A stretch of DNA of 52,891 bases, taken from assembly GCA_035499575.1 (NCBI GenBank), contig DATJYN010000019.1:1-52891 (forward strand), written 5' to 3'. Source of the DNA: RBG-16-66-20 sp035499575 (GTDB lineage: Bacteria > Pseudomonadota > Gammaproteobacteria > Burkholderiales > SG8-39). Position 1 is the first letter of the stretch. Each line of letters opens with the position of its first letter. The notes below the pieces were generated by a model that ran no database searches, had not been told where the DNA came from, and saw nothing but the letters and a program-made list of their open reading frames with translations. Below, in pieces: positions 39,481 through 48,595 of this stretch. Made by a program: the position numbers and the translations under genes.

Positions 39481-40196
39481 GAGATCGGCAGCTCCGTTTG
39501 CTGGCGCTGGCGGTGCTGGCCTCGCTTGCCCTGCACCTGCTTGTTTTCTATGTGCTGCCGATCCTGGAGGACGCCATCAAGGCGCCCGCCTGGCCGCTGA
39601 CGGCGCGCCTGGCGAAACCCCCGCCGCCCGAGTCGCCCAAGCCCGAGACGCTGGCGCCGCGCCTGGCGGCGCCTCATCCGGTTCCGTCGGCGAAAGCTGC
39701 GCCGCGACGGTCCGCTCCCGCGCCGGTTCCGGCAGCGCCGGTATTGAGCGTCGAATCGCCCCAGCGGTCCGCGGAACCCGAATTTACGGTGCCCGCGGTT
39801 CCACCGGCGCCTGTTGCGGCAACACCGGGGCCGCAGGCGTCGGCGGCGAGCGCCAGTCCGGCGCCCGCATCCGCGGCGGGCGGACCGGATCCGGGCAGCG
39901 TAGCGCGCTACCGCCTTGCGCTGATGGAGACCGCGCGCCGCTACAAGCGCTATCCGCGCATCGCGCAGGACAACAACTGGGAGGGCCGCGTCGAACTGCG
40001 CATCGCCTTCGCCGGCAGCGGTGCGATTTCGTCGATGACGGTAAAAAAGGGCGCCGGCCACGTGGTGCTGGATGAAGAGGCGCAGTCCCTGCTCCGCAAG
40101 GCGCAGGCAGAGGTCGCAATCCCGCCCGCGCTGCGCGGCAAGGCCTTCGCGCTGGAAATTGCGGTGGATTTCTTCCTGAAGGACGACGCGCGCTGA
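39435..40196 (+). CDS. TonB-type energy transducer
   Basis: The 253-residue protein has an N-terminal membrane anchor (LLALAVLASLALHLLVFYVL), a long proline/alanine-rich periplasmic linker (about residues 45-165) and a C-terminal TonB domain (YRLALMETARRYKRYPRIAQ, then WEGRVELRIAFAGSGAISS). TonB transmits proton-motive energy to outer membrane transporters. No exbB or exbD is present nearby. ATG 39435 overlaps the end of the preceding gene by 46 bases; a later start near 39497 would keep only part of the anchor. The family is clear, the start less so. Confidence 0.83.
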   Translation: MHTGAGLAGASIGRIGDRQLRLLALAVLASLALHLLVFYVLPILEDAIKAPAWPLTARLAKPPPPESPKPETLAPRLAAPHPVPSAKAAPRRSAPAPVPAAPVLSVESPQRSAEPEFTVPAVPPAPVAATPGPQASAASASPAPASAAGGPDPGSVARYRLALMETARRYKRYPRIAQDNNWEGRVELRIAFAGSGAISSMTVKKGAGHVVLDEEAQSLLRKAQAEVAIPPALRGKAFALEIAVDFFLKDDAR

Positions 40197-40197
40197 A

Positions 40198-40677
40198 CTA
40201 CTGCAGCGGCTCGATGTGCCGCGCTCCGCTGTAGCGTTGCGACCAGTAGGCGCTCTTCAGCGACTCGATGCGGACCTGCGCGCCGGTTTTCGGCGCGTGC
40301 ACGAACCTGCCGTCGCCCAGGTAGATGCCGACATGCGAGTACGGCTGCTTCTGCGTGTCGTAGAACACGAGATCGCCCGCCTGCAGTTCCGCTAGACTCA
40401 CCGGGATGCCGGCCTTGCTTTGCGCTGCCGTGTTGTGCGGCAGGCGTATGCCCCAGGCCTCGCGGTAGATGTGGGCGACGAGGCCGCTGCAGTCATAGCC
40501 GCTAGCCGGCGATCCGCCGCCGTAGCGGTAATCGACGCCGAGCGCGAGCAGGGCCTGCAGCAGGGCTTCGGAGCGTTCCGCGCGCGGCGCTGGCGGCGCC
40601 ACAGTGGCTGGTGCAAAGCTGCCGCAACCCGTAAGAGCTATGGAAAATATCATTGAAAACAGCGCATTGCGGACCAT
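40198..40677 (-). CDS. NlpC/P60-family lipoprotein (peptidoglycan endopeptidase)
   Basis: The 159-residue protein is a lipoprotein (lipobox LTGC, Cys18) with an NlpC/P60 domain. Catalytic Cys63 is in YDCSGLV, His115 in YSHVGIYLG and His127 in FVHAPK. It should cleave peptide stems of peptidoglycan from the outer membrane side. Its stop faces the tonB stop with one base between them. The promoter must lie in the short divergent gap to the DinG-type helicase gene, which is AT-rich relative to the surroundings. Confidence 0.93.
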   Translation of the reverse strand: MVRNALFSMIFSIALTGCGSFAPATVAPPAPRAERSEALLQALLALGVDYRYGGGSPASGYDCSGLVAHIYREAWGIRLPHNTAAQSKAGIPVSLAELQAGDLVFYDTQKQPYSHVGIYLGDGRFVHAPKTGAQVRIESLKSAYWSQRYSGARHIEPLQ

Positions 40678-40725
40678 AATTCAAGCAATTTAGTGCTAAA
40701 AGCCGGAGAAAGCAACTACACGCCC

Positions 40726-42657
40726 ATGATTCAGGTTGCGCTGCAGCGCGTATTCGCGGCGCAAGGTCCGCTGGCCGCGCAGGTGCCGGGCTATCGGCCG
40801 CGGCCCCAGCAAATCGAGATGGCGCAGGCGATCTTCGGGGCGATCGAATCCGGCGGCTCGCTCGCGGTGGAAGCGGGCACCGGCACCGGCAAGACCTTCG
40901 CCTACCTGGTGCCGGCGCTGCTTGCCGGCGGCAAGGTGATCGTCTCCACCGGCACCAAGACGCTGCAGAACCAGCTTTACGACCGCGACCTGCCCGCGGT
41001 ACGCGAGGCCCTTGCCGCCGGTTCGGTGGCGGCCTTGCTCAAGGGCCGCGCCAACTATGTCTGCCTGTACCGCCTGGAGCGCGCGGGCAAGGAAGGCCTG
41101 CTGGAAACGCGCGAAGACGCGGCCCGGCTGCGCCGCATCGAGCATTTTGCCCGCACCACGATCACGGGCGACCGCGCCGACCTGGCGGAGGTGCCCGAGG
41201 ATGCGGCGGTCTGGCAGCAGGCGACCTCGACCCGCGAGAACTGCCTAGGCCAGGAGTGCCCGAACTACAAGGACTGCTTCGTGATGCGCGCGCGCAAGAA
41301 CGCGCTCGCCGCCGACGTGGTGGTGGTCAACCACCACCTGTTCTTCGCTGACGTAGCGCTGCGCGACGAGGGCATCTCGGAACTGCTGCCATCCTGCAAC
41401 ACGGTGATTTTCGACGAGGCGCACCAGCTGCCGGAGACCGCGCGCCTGTTCTTCGGCGAAACGGTATCGACAGCGCAGCTGGTGGAGCTAGCGCGCGATG
41501 CGCGCCTGGAACTGCGCGCCGCGGGCGGCGGCTCGCCGGAACTCGACCGCATCGCATCGAAGCTCGACAAGGCGGCGCGCGATCTGCGGCTGTGTTTTTC
41601 CAAGGAGGGCGTGCGCCTCGGCTGGACGCAGGCATTGCGCGAGGCGGGTTTCGCGGACGCGCTGCAGTCTCTCGCCGCGGCGATCGAAGCGCTGCGAGCG
41701 CCCCTCGCGGAACAGTCGGAGCGCACCGAAGGCCTCGGCGCCTGCTCGCGCCGCTGCTCGGAGGCGGGAGCGCTGCTCGCGCGCATCCGTGAGGAAGCCG
41801 CGAAGAACGAGGTGCGCTGGGTCGAGGTGTTCGGCCAATCGCTGCAGCTGCACGTCACGCCGCTGGTGCCTGCGGAGCTGTTCCGCAAGCAGATGGCGGA
41901 CCATCCGCGCGCCTGGATCTTTACTTCGGCGACGCTGGCGATGGGCGAGGATTTCTCGCATTTCAAGCGCGAGCTCGGCATCGAGGAGGCGGCGGCGCAT
42001 GCCTGGCCCAGTCCTTTCGATTTTGCGCGCCAGGCGCTGCTGTATTCGCCCAAGGGCCTGCCCGCCGATCCGAACGACCCGGGCTATACCGATGCCGTGG
42101 TGCAAGCCGCGCTGCCGGTGCTGAAGGCGAGCCGCGGCCGTGCTTTCCTGCTGTTCACCTCGCACCGCGCGCTGCGCCGCGCGCACGAACTGCTGAAGAA
42201 CCGGATAGATTTCACCTACCCGCTGCTGGTGCAGGGCACCGGTTCGCGCAGCGACCTCCTGGTCCGCTTCCGGTCGCTGGGCAACGCAGTGCTGCTCGGC
42301 GCGGCCTCGTTCTGGGAAGGCGTGGACGTGCGCGGCGAGGCGCTGTCGGTGGTGCTGATCGACAAGCTGCCGTTCGCGCCGCCCGACGACCCGGTGCTGG
42401 CCGCGCGCATCGAGGCACTGCGCAACGAGGGCGGCAACCCGTTCATGGACTACCAGCTGCCGCAAGCGGTGCTGCAGCTGAAGCAGGGCGCCGGCCGGTT
42501 GATTCGCGACGAGGACGACCGCGGCGTGCTGGTGCTCTGCGACCCGCGGCTGTACACGAAATCCTACGGCCGCGTGGTGCGCGCCAGCCTGCCGCCGATG
42601 AAACAGACCCGCGCGATCGCGGACGTGGAAGCGTTCTTCGCTAGAATCCCGGAATGA
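40726..42657 (+). CDS. DinG/YoaA-family ATP-dependent DNA helicase
   Basis: The 643-residue XPD-like helicase has Walker A (EAGTGTGKTF, about residues 50-59) and four cysteines for an iron-sulfur cluster (YVCLYRL, then NCLGQECPNYKDC). It also has the DEAH box (VIFDEAHQL) and C-terminal motifs GAASFWEGVDVRGE and QGAGRLIRDEDDRG. Such enzymes unwind damaged or R-loop-containing DNA. ATG 40726 is preferred over GTG 40693, since homology begins at VFAAQGPLA. Its stop overlaps the next gene by four bases. Confidence 0.92.
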   Translation: MIQVALQRVFAAQGPLAAQVPGYRPRPQQIEMAQAIFGAIESGGSLAVEAGTGTGKTFAYLVPALLAGGKVIVSTGTKTLQNQLYDRDLPAVREALAAGSVAALLKGRANYVCLYRLERAGKEGLLETREDAARLRRIEHFARTTITGDRADLAEVPEDAAVWQQATSTRENCLGQECPNYKDCFVMRARKNALAADVVVVNHHLFFADVALRDEGISELLPSCNTVIFDEAHQLPETARLFFGETVSTAQLVELARDARLELRAAGGGSPELDRIASKLDKAARDLRLCFSKEGVRLGWTQALREAGFADALQSLAAAIEALRAPLAEQSERTEGLGACSRRCSEAGALLARIREEAAKNEVRWVEVFGQSLQLHVTPLVPAELFRKQMADHPRAWIFTSATLAMGEDFSHFKRELGIEEAAAHAWPSPFDFARQALLYSPKGLPADPNDPGYTDAVVQAALPVLKASRGRAFLLFTSHRALRRAHELLKNRIDFTYPLLVQGTGSRSDLLVRFRSLGNAVLLGAASFWEGVDVRGEALSVVLIDKLPFAPPDDPVLAARIEALRNEGGNPFMDYQLPQAVLQLKQGAGRLIRDEDDRGVLVLCDPRLYTKSYGRVVRASLPPMKQTRAIADVEAFFARIPE

Positions 42658-43619
42658 AAATCCTCATCACCGGGGGCGGCGGGTTCCTCGGCTTCAAACT
42701 CGCAAAAACGCTGCTCGCCCGCGGCACGCTGGGCGGCAAGAAGATCGACGGGATCAGCTTGCTCGATGGCGCGTTTCCGCCTGCCGCGGCAAAAGAATCC
42801 CGCCTCAAGACGGTGACGGGCGACGTCTCCGACGAGAAAACCATCGCCGGCGTCTGCACCCCCGATACCGACGCGGTGTTCCATCTCGCCGCGGTGGTGA
42901 GCGGTGCGGCCGAGGCCGATTTCGACCTCGGCATGCGCGTCAACTACAAAGGCATGGAGCTGCTGCTGGCGCAGATGCGGAAATGTGCCAGGCCGCCGCG
43001 CCTCGTCTATACGAGCTCGGTGGCGGCGTTCGGCGGCGACCTTCCGGCGGTGCTGGACGATTCCACCATCGCCAACCCGCAGACTTCCTACGGCGCGCAG
43101 AAGGTGATCGGCGAATACCTGGTCAGCGACTACTCCCGCAAGGGCTTCATCGACGGCCGCTCGCTCCGGCTGCCGACCATCGTGGTGCGCGCCGGCAAGC
43201 CGAACGCCGCCGCGTCTTCGTTTGCGAGCGGCGTCATCCGCGAGCCGCTCAACGGCGTGGTGTCGGAGTGCCCGGTCGCGCCGGAGACCGGGGTCTGGCT
43301 GCTGTCGCCCGGCAAGGTGGTGGACGCCTTCATCCATGCCTGGGAGCTGCCGCCCGAGGCCTGGGGCGCGCAGCGCTGGCTCAACCTGCCGGGCATCACC
43401 GCGAGCGTCGCGCAGATGGTCGACGCAATGCGCAGGGTAGCGGGTGATGCGGCGGCGAAACGGGTGGTCTACAAGGCCGATGCGCGCATCCAGGCGATCG
43501 TGAAGACCTGGCCGGTAAATTTCCGCACGCCGCGCGCGCTGGCGATGGGCTTCAAGCCGGATCCCGATGTGGAATCCGTGATCCGCGACTACATCGCGGA
43601 TGAAAACATCAGGCTCTAG
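42654..43619 (+). CDS. NAD-dependent epimerase/dehydrogenase, DenD (D-erythronate dehydrogenase)-like
   Basis: The 321-residue extended SDR has the nucleotide motif TGGGGFLG (residues 6-13), the substrate-pocket strand VYTSSVAAFGGD and the catalytic Tyr-x-x-x-Lys in SYGAQKVIGEY. IDGRSLRLPTIVVRAGKPN and the C-terminal NFRTPRALAMGF match the D-erythronate dehydrogenase subgroup. If correct, it oxidises D-erythronate with NAD. The partner kinase and isomerase genes of that pathway are not adjacent, so the substrate is tentative. It is translationally coupled to the helicase gene, which does not suggest function. Confidence 0.78.
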   Translation: MKILITGGGGFLGFKLAKTLLARGTLGGKKIDGISLLDGAFPPAAAKESRLKTVTGDVSDEKTIAGVCTPDTDAVFHLAAVVSGAAEADFDLGMRVNYKGMELLLAQMRKCARPPRLVYTSSVAAFGGDLPAVLDDSTIANPQTSYGAQKVIGEYLVSDYSRKGFIDGRSLRLPTIVVRAGKPNAAASSFASGVIREPLNGVVSECPVAPETGVWLLSPGKVVDAFIHAWELPPEAWGAQRWLNLPGITASVAQMVDAMRRVAGDAAAKRVVYKADARIQAIVKTWPVNFRTPRALAMGFKPDPDVESVIRDYIADENIRL

Positions 43620-43623
43620 CCGG

Positions 43624-44442
43624 CTACCAATCGGGATCCCAGAGCTTCCACCAGGGCGCGGTGCGCGTCGCCTTGCCGGTGAGGTACTTGCTTTCCGGGA
43701 AGTTCTTGCGCATCACGCGGTCGGCCGCGTCGCGCAGGTCGTCCATGCCGAGCGAGTCGTAGGCCTTGACCATGATGAACACCGCCTCCTCGATCGCCGG
43801 CGCATTCGGGTAGTTCAGCACCGCGTACTGCGCGCGGTTGGCCGCGGCGACGTAGGCGCCGCGCTTCATGTAGTAGCGCGCCACGTGCACCTCGTACTGG
43901 GCGAGCGAGTTCACCAGGTAGCGCATGCGCGCGCGCGCATCCTCGGCGTATTTCGAGTCTGGGAAGCGGGTGATCAGGTCCTTGAAGGCCTCGAAGGATT
44001 CGCGCGTGCCCTTCGAATCGCGCTCTGACATGTCCGGGTTGTCGATGATGCTGAACAGGCCCTGGTTCTCGTTGAAATTGACCAGCCCCTTGAGGTAGTA
44101 CGCGTAGTCGATGTTGGGGTGGTTGGGGTAGAGCTTGATGAAACGGTCGGCGGCGGCGATCGCCGAGGCGCGCTGGCCGTCCTTCCAGTACGCGTAGGCG
44201 ACATCCAGCTGGGCCTGCTGCGCGTATTTTCCGTAGGGATAGCGCGCTTCGAGCTTCTCGAGGTACTTGATCGCCTTGTCCCAGGTCTTCGAGTCCATGG
44301 CGTCCTTGGCCTCGCCGTACAGCTTCTGCGCCGACCAGCCGGCGGTTTCGTCTTTTTCGCCCGGCAGCAGGCCGCAGCCGGACAGCAGCAGAGAAGCGGC
44401 GGCGGCGGCGGGGAAAAACAGAGCAAGTAAACTTCGCTTCAT
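43624..44442 (-). CDS. bamD: Outer membrane assembly lipoprotein BamD
   Basis: The 272-residue lipoprotein (lipobox LSGC, Cys23) has tetratricopeptide-like helices starting at AQKLYGEAKDAMDSKTWDKA. The BamD-specific segment KGLVNFNENQGLFSIIDNPD and RYLVNSLAQYEVHVARYYM are present. It is an essential part of the Bam complex, which inserts beta-barrel proteins in the outer membrane. Its ATG at 44442 overlaps, on opposite strands, the ATG of rluD at 44441, so each promoter must lie inside the neighbouring gene. Confidence 0.96.
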   Translation of the reverse strand: MKRSLLALFFPAAAAASLLLSGCGLLPGEKDETAGWSAQKLYGEAKDAMDSKTWDKAIKYLEKLEARYPYGKYAQQAQLDVAYAYWKDGQRASAIAAADRFIKLYPNHPNIDYAYYLKGLVNFNENQGLFSIIDNPDMSERDSKGTRESFEAFKDLITRFPDSKYAEDARARMRYLVNSLAQYEVHVARYYMKRGAYVAAANRAQYAVLNYPNAPAIEEAVFIMVKAYDSLGMDDLRDAADRVMRKNFPESKYLTGKATRTAPWWKLWDPDW

Positions 44443-45379
44443 GGCAAAAAATTATACTGCCGATGAGAAGGCGCTAGCCGTTCCGCGCGAGCTCGCGGGA
44501 CTGCGCCTGGACCAGGCGCTGGTGAAAATGTTCCCGCAGTATTCGCGCAATCGCCTGCAGGCATGGTTGAAGAGCGGCAACATCCTCGTCGACGGTTCGC
44601 GGGGGCTGGGAAAATCGATCGCAAGCGGCGGCGAGAAGATCGCGCTCGCGCCGCCGCCCGCGCCCGACGCGGCACAGCCGCCGGCGCAACGCATGGCGCT
44701 GAAGATCGTGTTCGAAGATGCCGACCTGATCGTCGTCAACAAGCCTGCCGGGCTGATCGTGCATCCCGGCGCGGGCAATCCCGACCGCACACTGATGAAC
44801 GCACTGCTCGCGCACGAGCCCAGGCTGCGCCTGGTGCCGCGCGCCGGCATCGTGCACCGCCTGGACAAGGACACCAGCGGCCTGATGGTGGTGGCGCGCA
44901 ACCTCACGGCGCAGGCGCGCCTCGCCGCGCAGCTCGCCGGGCGCAGCGTCAAGCGCGTCTACTTAGCGCTGGTGCATGGCGTGCCGCCCGCGCACGGCAC
45001 GGTCGAGGCGTCGATCGGCCGCGATGCGCGCGTTCGCACGCGCATGGCGGTGACCGAGCGCGGCAAGGAAGCCCGCACCAACTACCGCGTGCTGGAGCAA
45101 TTCAGCCGCGCCGCGCTGCTGCAGTGCCGGCTCGATACCGGCCGAACGCACCAGATCCGCGTCCACCTGCAGCACATTGGCCATCCTTTGCTGGGCGACC
45201 CCGTCTACCGGCGTGGCGTGCGCCGCACCGTGGACTTTCCCCGCCAGGCGCTGCACGCCGCGGAACTGGAGCTCGTGCATCCGCGCAGCGGAAAGCCGAT
45301 GGCCTGGAGCGTGCCGCTGCCGGCCGACATGAAGAAACTCCTCGCGGGGTTGCGCCGCGCAGGCTCCGATGCGGGTTGA
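44441..45379 (+). CDS. rluD: 23S rRNA pseudouridine synthase RluD
   Basis: The 312-residue enzyme has an N-terminal S4 RNA-binding domain (LRLDQALVKMFPQYSRNRLQ) and the catalytic Asp142 in HRLDKDTSG. GRTHQIRVHLQHIGHPLLGD is near the C-terminus. In E. coli RluD makes pseudouridines 1911, 1915 and 1917 of 23S rRNA. ATG 44441 is kept because the S4 domain begins only 20 residues later. The divergent neighbour bamD and downstream pgeF form the conserved bamD-rluD-pgeF arrangement. It overlaps pgeF by 11 bases. Confidence 0.95.
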   Translation: MAKNYTADEKALAVPRELAGLRLDQALVKMFPQYSRNRLQAWLKSGNILVDGSRGLGKSIASGGEKIALAPPPAPDAAQPPAQRMALKIVFEDADLIVVNKPAGLIVHPGAGNPDRTLMNALLAHEPRLRLVPRAGIVHRLDKDTSGLMVVARNLTAQARLAAQLAGRSVKRVYLALVHGVPPAHGTVEASIGRDARVRTRMAVTERGKEARTNYRVLEQFSRAALLQCRLDTGRTHQIRVHLQHIGHPLLGDPVYRRGVRRTVDFPRQALHAAELELVHPRSGKPMAWSVPLPADMKKLLAGLRRAGSDAG

Positions 45380-46043
45380 GACGATCGCGCCCGACTGGTC
45401 TGCACCAGCGCGTGTGCGCGCGCTCGTCACGACGCGCGCGCTGGGCGACGTGAAGAGCGACGAAGGTCGCGCCCGATTGCGCGCGCGGCTGCCTGCGGAA
45501 CCGCGCTGGCTGACGCAAGTGCATGGCATCCGCGTCCTGGACGCTGCGCAAGTCGAAGACCGCCCGGAAGCCGATGCCTCGATCACCCGCGACAAGGACG
45601 TCGTCTGCACGGTCATGGCCGCCGATTGCATGCCGGTGTTGCTGGCGGATGAGCGCGGTGAAGTGGTCGGCATCGCGCATGCCGGCTGGCGCGGCCTCTC
45701 GGCCGGCGTGATCGAGGCCACGGTGGCGGCCATGGGCCTGCGCGCCGGCCGCCTGCTGGCCTGGCTCGGGCCCGCCATCGGGCCGGGCGCCTACGAAGTC
45801 GGCGAGGAAGTGCGCGCCGCGTTCCTGCGGCGGGACGCGCTATCAGAATTGGCCTTCACCTCCACGCGTCCTGGTCATTGGCTACTCGATCTCTATGCCG
45901 TGGCGAGGCAGCGCCTTGCGGCCCTTGGCGTGACGCGGGTATCCGGCGGCGGGTTCTGCACGGCGACGGACAGCGCTCGCTTTTATTCCTACCGAAGAGA
46001 CAAAACCAGCGAGCGTATGGCGGCATCGGTCTGGTTGGCCTAG
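45369..46043 (+). CDS. pgeF: Purine nucleoside phosphorylase-like/peptidoglycan editing factor PgeF
   Basis: The 224-residue protein of the YfiH/DUF152 family shows the zinc-site elements QVHG, MAADCMPVLL and HAGWRGL, and the C-terminal CTATDSARFYSYRRD. Family members act as multicopper-laccase-like enzymes, purine nucleoside phosphorylases or peptidoglycan editing factors that hydrolyse wrongly incorporated UDP-MurNAc-L-Ser. The rluD-pgeF order is conserved in many proteobacteria. ATG 45369 overlaps rluD by 11 bases. Confidence 0.92.
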   Translation: MRVETIAPDWSAPARVRALVTTRALGDVKSDEGRARLRARLPAEPRWLTQVHGIRVLDAAQVEDRPEADASITRDKDVVCTVMAADCMPVLLADERGEVVGIAHAGWRGLSAGVIEATVAAMGLRAGRLLAWLGPAIGPGAYEVGEEVRAAFLRRDALSELAFTSTRPGHWLLDLYAVARQRLAALGVTRVSGGGFCTATDSARFYSYRRDKTSERMAASVWLA

Positions 46044-46059
46044 TACAATCCCGGCCCCC

Positions 46060-46851
46060 ATGTCGTCGCTTAGCTGGATCGTGCTTGCCAGCCTGGCCGG
46101 CGGAGTCCTCTCCGCGGGCGCGGCGGCGTTCGCGCTGTTCCTGCGCGCGTCGTGGATATCGCAGCTGGTTTCGTTCGCGATCGGCGCGCTGCTGGGCGCC
46201 GCTTTCCTCGAAGTGATCCCGCATGCTTTCGAGAACGGCGAACCGCACAAGGTCGCGGGCGCAATCCTGGGCGGCATCCTGGTGTTCTTCGTGCTGGAAA
46301 AACTGCTGCTGTGGCGGCACTCGCATGAGGGACATGATGGCGATCGCGACGTCGCGGTGGCGCACGCGCCCGGCCACGGCCACGGCCATGATCACGGCCG
46401 TTCCGGCGCGCTGATCGTGGTGGGCGACACGATCCACAATTTTCTCGACGGCATCCTGATCGCCGCCGCCTTCCTGCAGAGCACGCAACTGGGCATCATC
46501 ACCGCGCTCGCCATCGTCGCACACGAGATCCCGCAGGAAGTCGGCGATTTCGTGATCCTGCTCAACTCCGGCTATTCGAAGCTGAAGGCTTTCGTCGTGA
46601 ACATGCTGTCCTCCTGCGCCACGCTGGTGGGCGGCGTGCTCGGCTACTACGCACTGCGAGTGGTCGAAAGCTGGATGCCGATGCTGCTGGGCGTCGCCGC
46701 CGCGAGCATGATCTACGTCGCGGTCGCCGACCTGATCCCGGGTTTGCACCGCCGTCCCGAATTGCGCGCGACTTTTTCGCAGACCGTGCTGATCGCCCTG
46801 GGCATCGGTTCCATCGCGCTCGCGCGGGTACTGCTTGGGGACTTGCAATAG
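46060..46851 (+). CDS. ZIP-family divalent metal transporter
   Basis: The 263-residue membrane protein has about eight helices, a cytosolic histidine-rich loop (HSHEGHDGD and GHGHGHDHG, about residues 88-115) and the transport-site motifs DTIHNFLDGILIAAAF and AHEIPQEVGDFVIL. ZIP proteins move zinc, iron or manganese into the cytoplasm. ATG 46060 is 16 bases after the pgeF stop. The histidine loop probably binds metal for regulation. The specific metal is not inferable. Confidence 0.93.
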   Translation: MSSLSWIVLASLAGGVLSAGAAAFALFLRASWISQLVSFAIGALLGAAFLEVIPHAFENGEPHKVAGAILGGILVFFVLEKLLLWRHSHEGHDGDRDVAVAHAPGHGHGHDHGRSGALIVVGDTIHNFLDGILIAAAFLQSTQLGIITALAIVAHEIPQEVGDFVILLNSGYSKLKAFVVNMLSSCATLVGGVLGYYALRVVESWMPMLLGVAAASMIYVAVADLIPGLHRRPELRATFSQTVLIALGIGSIALARVLLGDLQ

Positions 46852-46918
46852 GTATTTGTGCGGCGCAAAATCCGGAGTTGTCATTCCTCGTTCCGTTCAA
46901 GGCCCCCATCTGCAGCAC

Positions 46919-48571
46919 TTGGTTTCCAATCCGCCGGGCACTCCTGATCCCGCCAAGCTGATGGCGAGCTTGATGCAGGACTCGGCGCGCTTCGCCCTGC
47001 TGCAATCGGGCTACCTCGCCAAGCAGGCCCAGCTCTGGTCGGCGATGCTGGGAGAAAAAAAAGCTCCGCTGGTCGCGCCCGAACCGGGCGACCGCCGCTT
47101 TGCGGCCAGGGAATGGCAGGACAATCCCTACTACGCCTACGTCAAGCAGTCCTACCTGCTCGCGGCGCGCTTCCTGACCGAGCTTGCCGAGAGCACCGAG
47201 CTCGACGCCAAGTCGAAGGAGCGACTGCGGTTCGCGGTAAAACAGTGGTGCGACGCCATGTCGCCGGCCAATTTCGCCGTCACCAATCCGGCGGTACTCA
47301 GGCAGGCGCTCGCCTCCAACGGGGAAAGCCTGACGCGCGGGCTCGCCAACCTGATCGCTGATACGCAGCGCCAGCGCATCAGCCAGACCGACGAAGCGGC
47401 GTTCGAGGTGGGGCGCAACATCGCGCTGACGCCCGGCGACGTCGTCTACGAGAACGACCTGATCCAGCTCATCCAGTACCGGGCCGCGACGCCGCAAGTC
47501 GGCGCGCGGCCGCTGGTCATCTTTCCTCCCTGCATCAACAAGTACTACATCCTCGACCTGCGGCCGGAAAATTCCTTCGTGCGCTATGCGGTCGAGCAGG
47601 GACACACGGTGTTCATGGTTTCATGGCGCAATGTTCGCCCGGAGCAGGGCCCGCGGGTCACGAGCCTGGATTGGGACGACTACCTCGAGCTGGGCGTGCT
47701 GAAGGCCCTCGGCGTGGCGAAGGCCATCGCCCGAAGCGACCGCGTCAACGCCCTCGGCTTCTGCGTGGGCGGCACGCTGCTCGCCGCGGCGCTCGCGGTG
47801 CAGGCCGCGAGGGGCGAGGACGAGGTGGCGAGCTCGACCTATCTCGCCACCATGCTCGACTTCGAATCGCCCGGCCAGCTCGGCCTCTTCATCGACGAGA
47901 GCGCGGTGGCGGCGAGGGAGGCCTCGATCGGCAAGGGCGGGATCCTTCCCGGCGCGGACCTCGCTGCGACCTTCAACGCGCTGCGCGCCAACGACCTCGT
48001 CTGGCCCTACGTGGTCAACAATTACCTGATGGGCGGCGCGCCGGCGGCCTTCGACCTGCTTTACTGGAACGCCGACAGCACCAACCTGCCGGGACCCATG
48101 TACTGCAGCTACGTGCGCAATACCTATCTCGAGAACAAGCTGCGCGTTCCGGGCGCGCTCGAGAACCTCGGCGTGCCGGTGAATCTCGGCAAGGTGGACC
48201 GGCCGGCGTTCATCGTCGCCACGCGCGAGGACCACATCGTGCCCTGGCGCGCGGCCTACCGCTCGCTCGGACTGCTCGGCGGCAAGAAGAAGTTCGTGCT
48301 CGGCGCGAGCGGCCATATCGCCGGCATCGTCAATCCCCCTGCGGGAAACAAACGCAGCTTCTGGCTGTCCGAGAACCATTCCGAAAATCCGGATGACTGG
48401 CTCGCGCAGGCGCAGGAGCGGCGCGGCAGCTGGTGGCCGGAGTGGGCGCAGTGGATGGAACGTTTCAAGTGCGGCACGCGCGACGCGCCGGCGCAGACCG
48501 GCAGCGCGCAATATCCGGCGATCGAGCCTGCGCCCGGTCGCTACGTAAAACAGCAGGCCGCAGTGGCCTGA
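46919..48571 (+). CDS. phaC: Poly(3-hydroxybutyrate) polymerase, class I PhaC
   Basis: This synthase closely follows the Cupriavidus PhaC pattern: MSPANFAVTNPAVL, then ISQTDEAAFEVGRNIALTPG, PPCINKYYILDLRPENS, the catalytic Cys at codon 47762 in GFCVGGT, Asp in TREDHIVPW and His in ASGHIAGIVNPP. It heads the cluster phaC-phaA-phaB-phaB-phaR. The start is uncertain. TTG 46919 (then VSNPPGTPDP) gives 550 residues and a natural N-terminus; TTG 46835 would overlap the ZIP gene, and ATG 46961 would shorten the N-terminal domain. No strong ribosome binding site is visible for any of the three. Confidence 0.95.
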   Translation: MVSNPPGTPDPAKLMASLMQDSARFALLQSGYLAKQAQLWSAMLGEKKAPLVAPEPGDRRFAAREWQDNPYYAYVKQSYLLAARFLTELAESTELDAKSKERLRFAVKQWCDAMSPANFAVTNPAVLRQALASNGESLTRGLANLIADTQRQRISQTDEAAFEVGRNIALTPGDVVYENDLIQLIQYRAATPQVGARPLVIFPPCINKYYILDLRPENSFVRYAVEQGHTVFMVSWRNVRPEQGPRVTSLDWDDYLELGVLKALGVAKAIARSDRVNALGFCVGGTLLAAALAVQAARGEDEVASSTYLATMLDFESPGQLGLFIDESAVAAREASIGKGGILPGADLAATFNALRANDLVWPYVVNNYLMGGAPAAFDLLYWNADSTNLPGPMYCSYVRNTYLENKLRVPGALENLGVPVNLGKVDRPAFIVATREDHIVPWRAAYRSLGLLGGKKKFVLGASGHIAGIVNPPAGNKRSFWLSENHSENPDDWLAQAQERRGSWWPEWAQWMERFKCGTRDAPAQTGSAQYPAIEPAPGRYVKQQAAVA

Positions 48572-48595
48572 CGCAGGCTTAACCAGGAGAACCAC

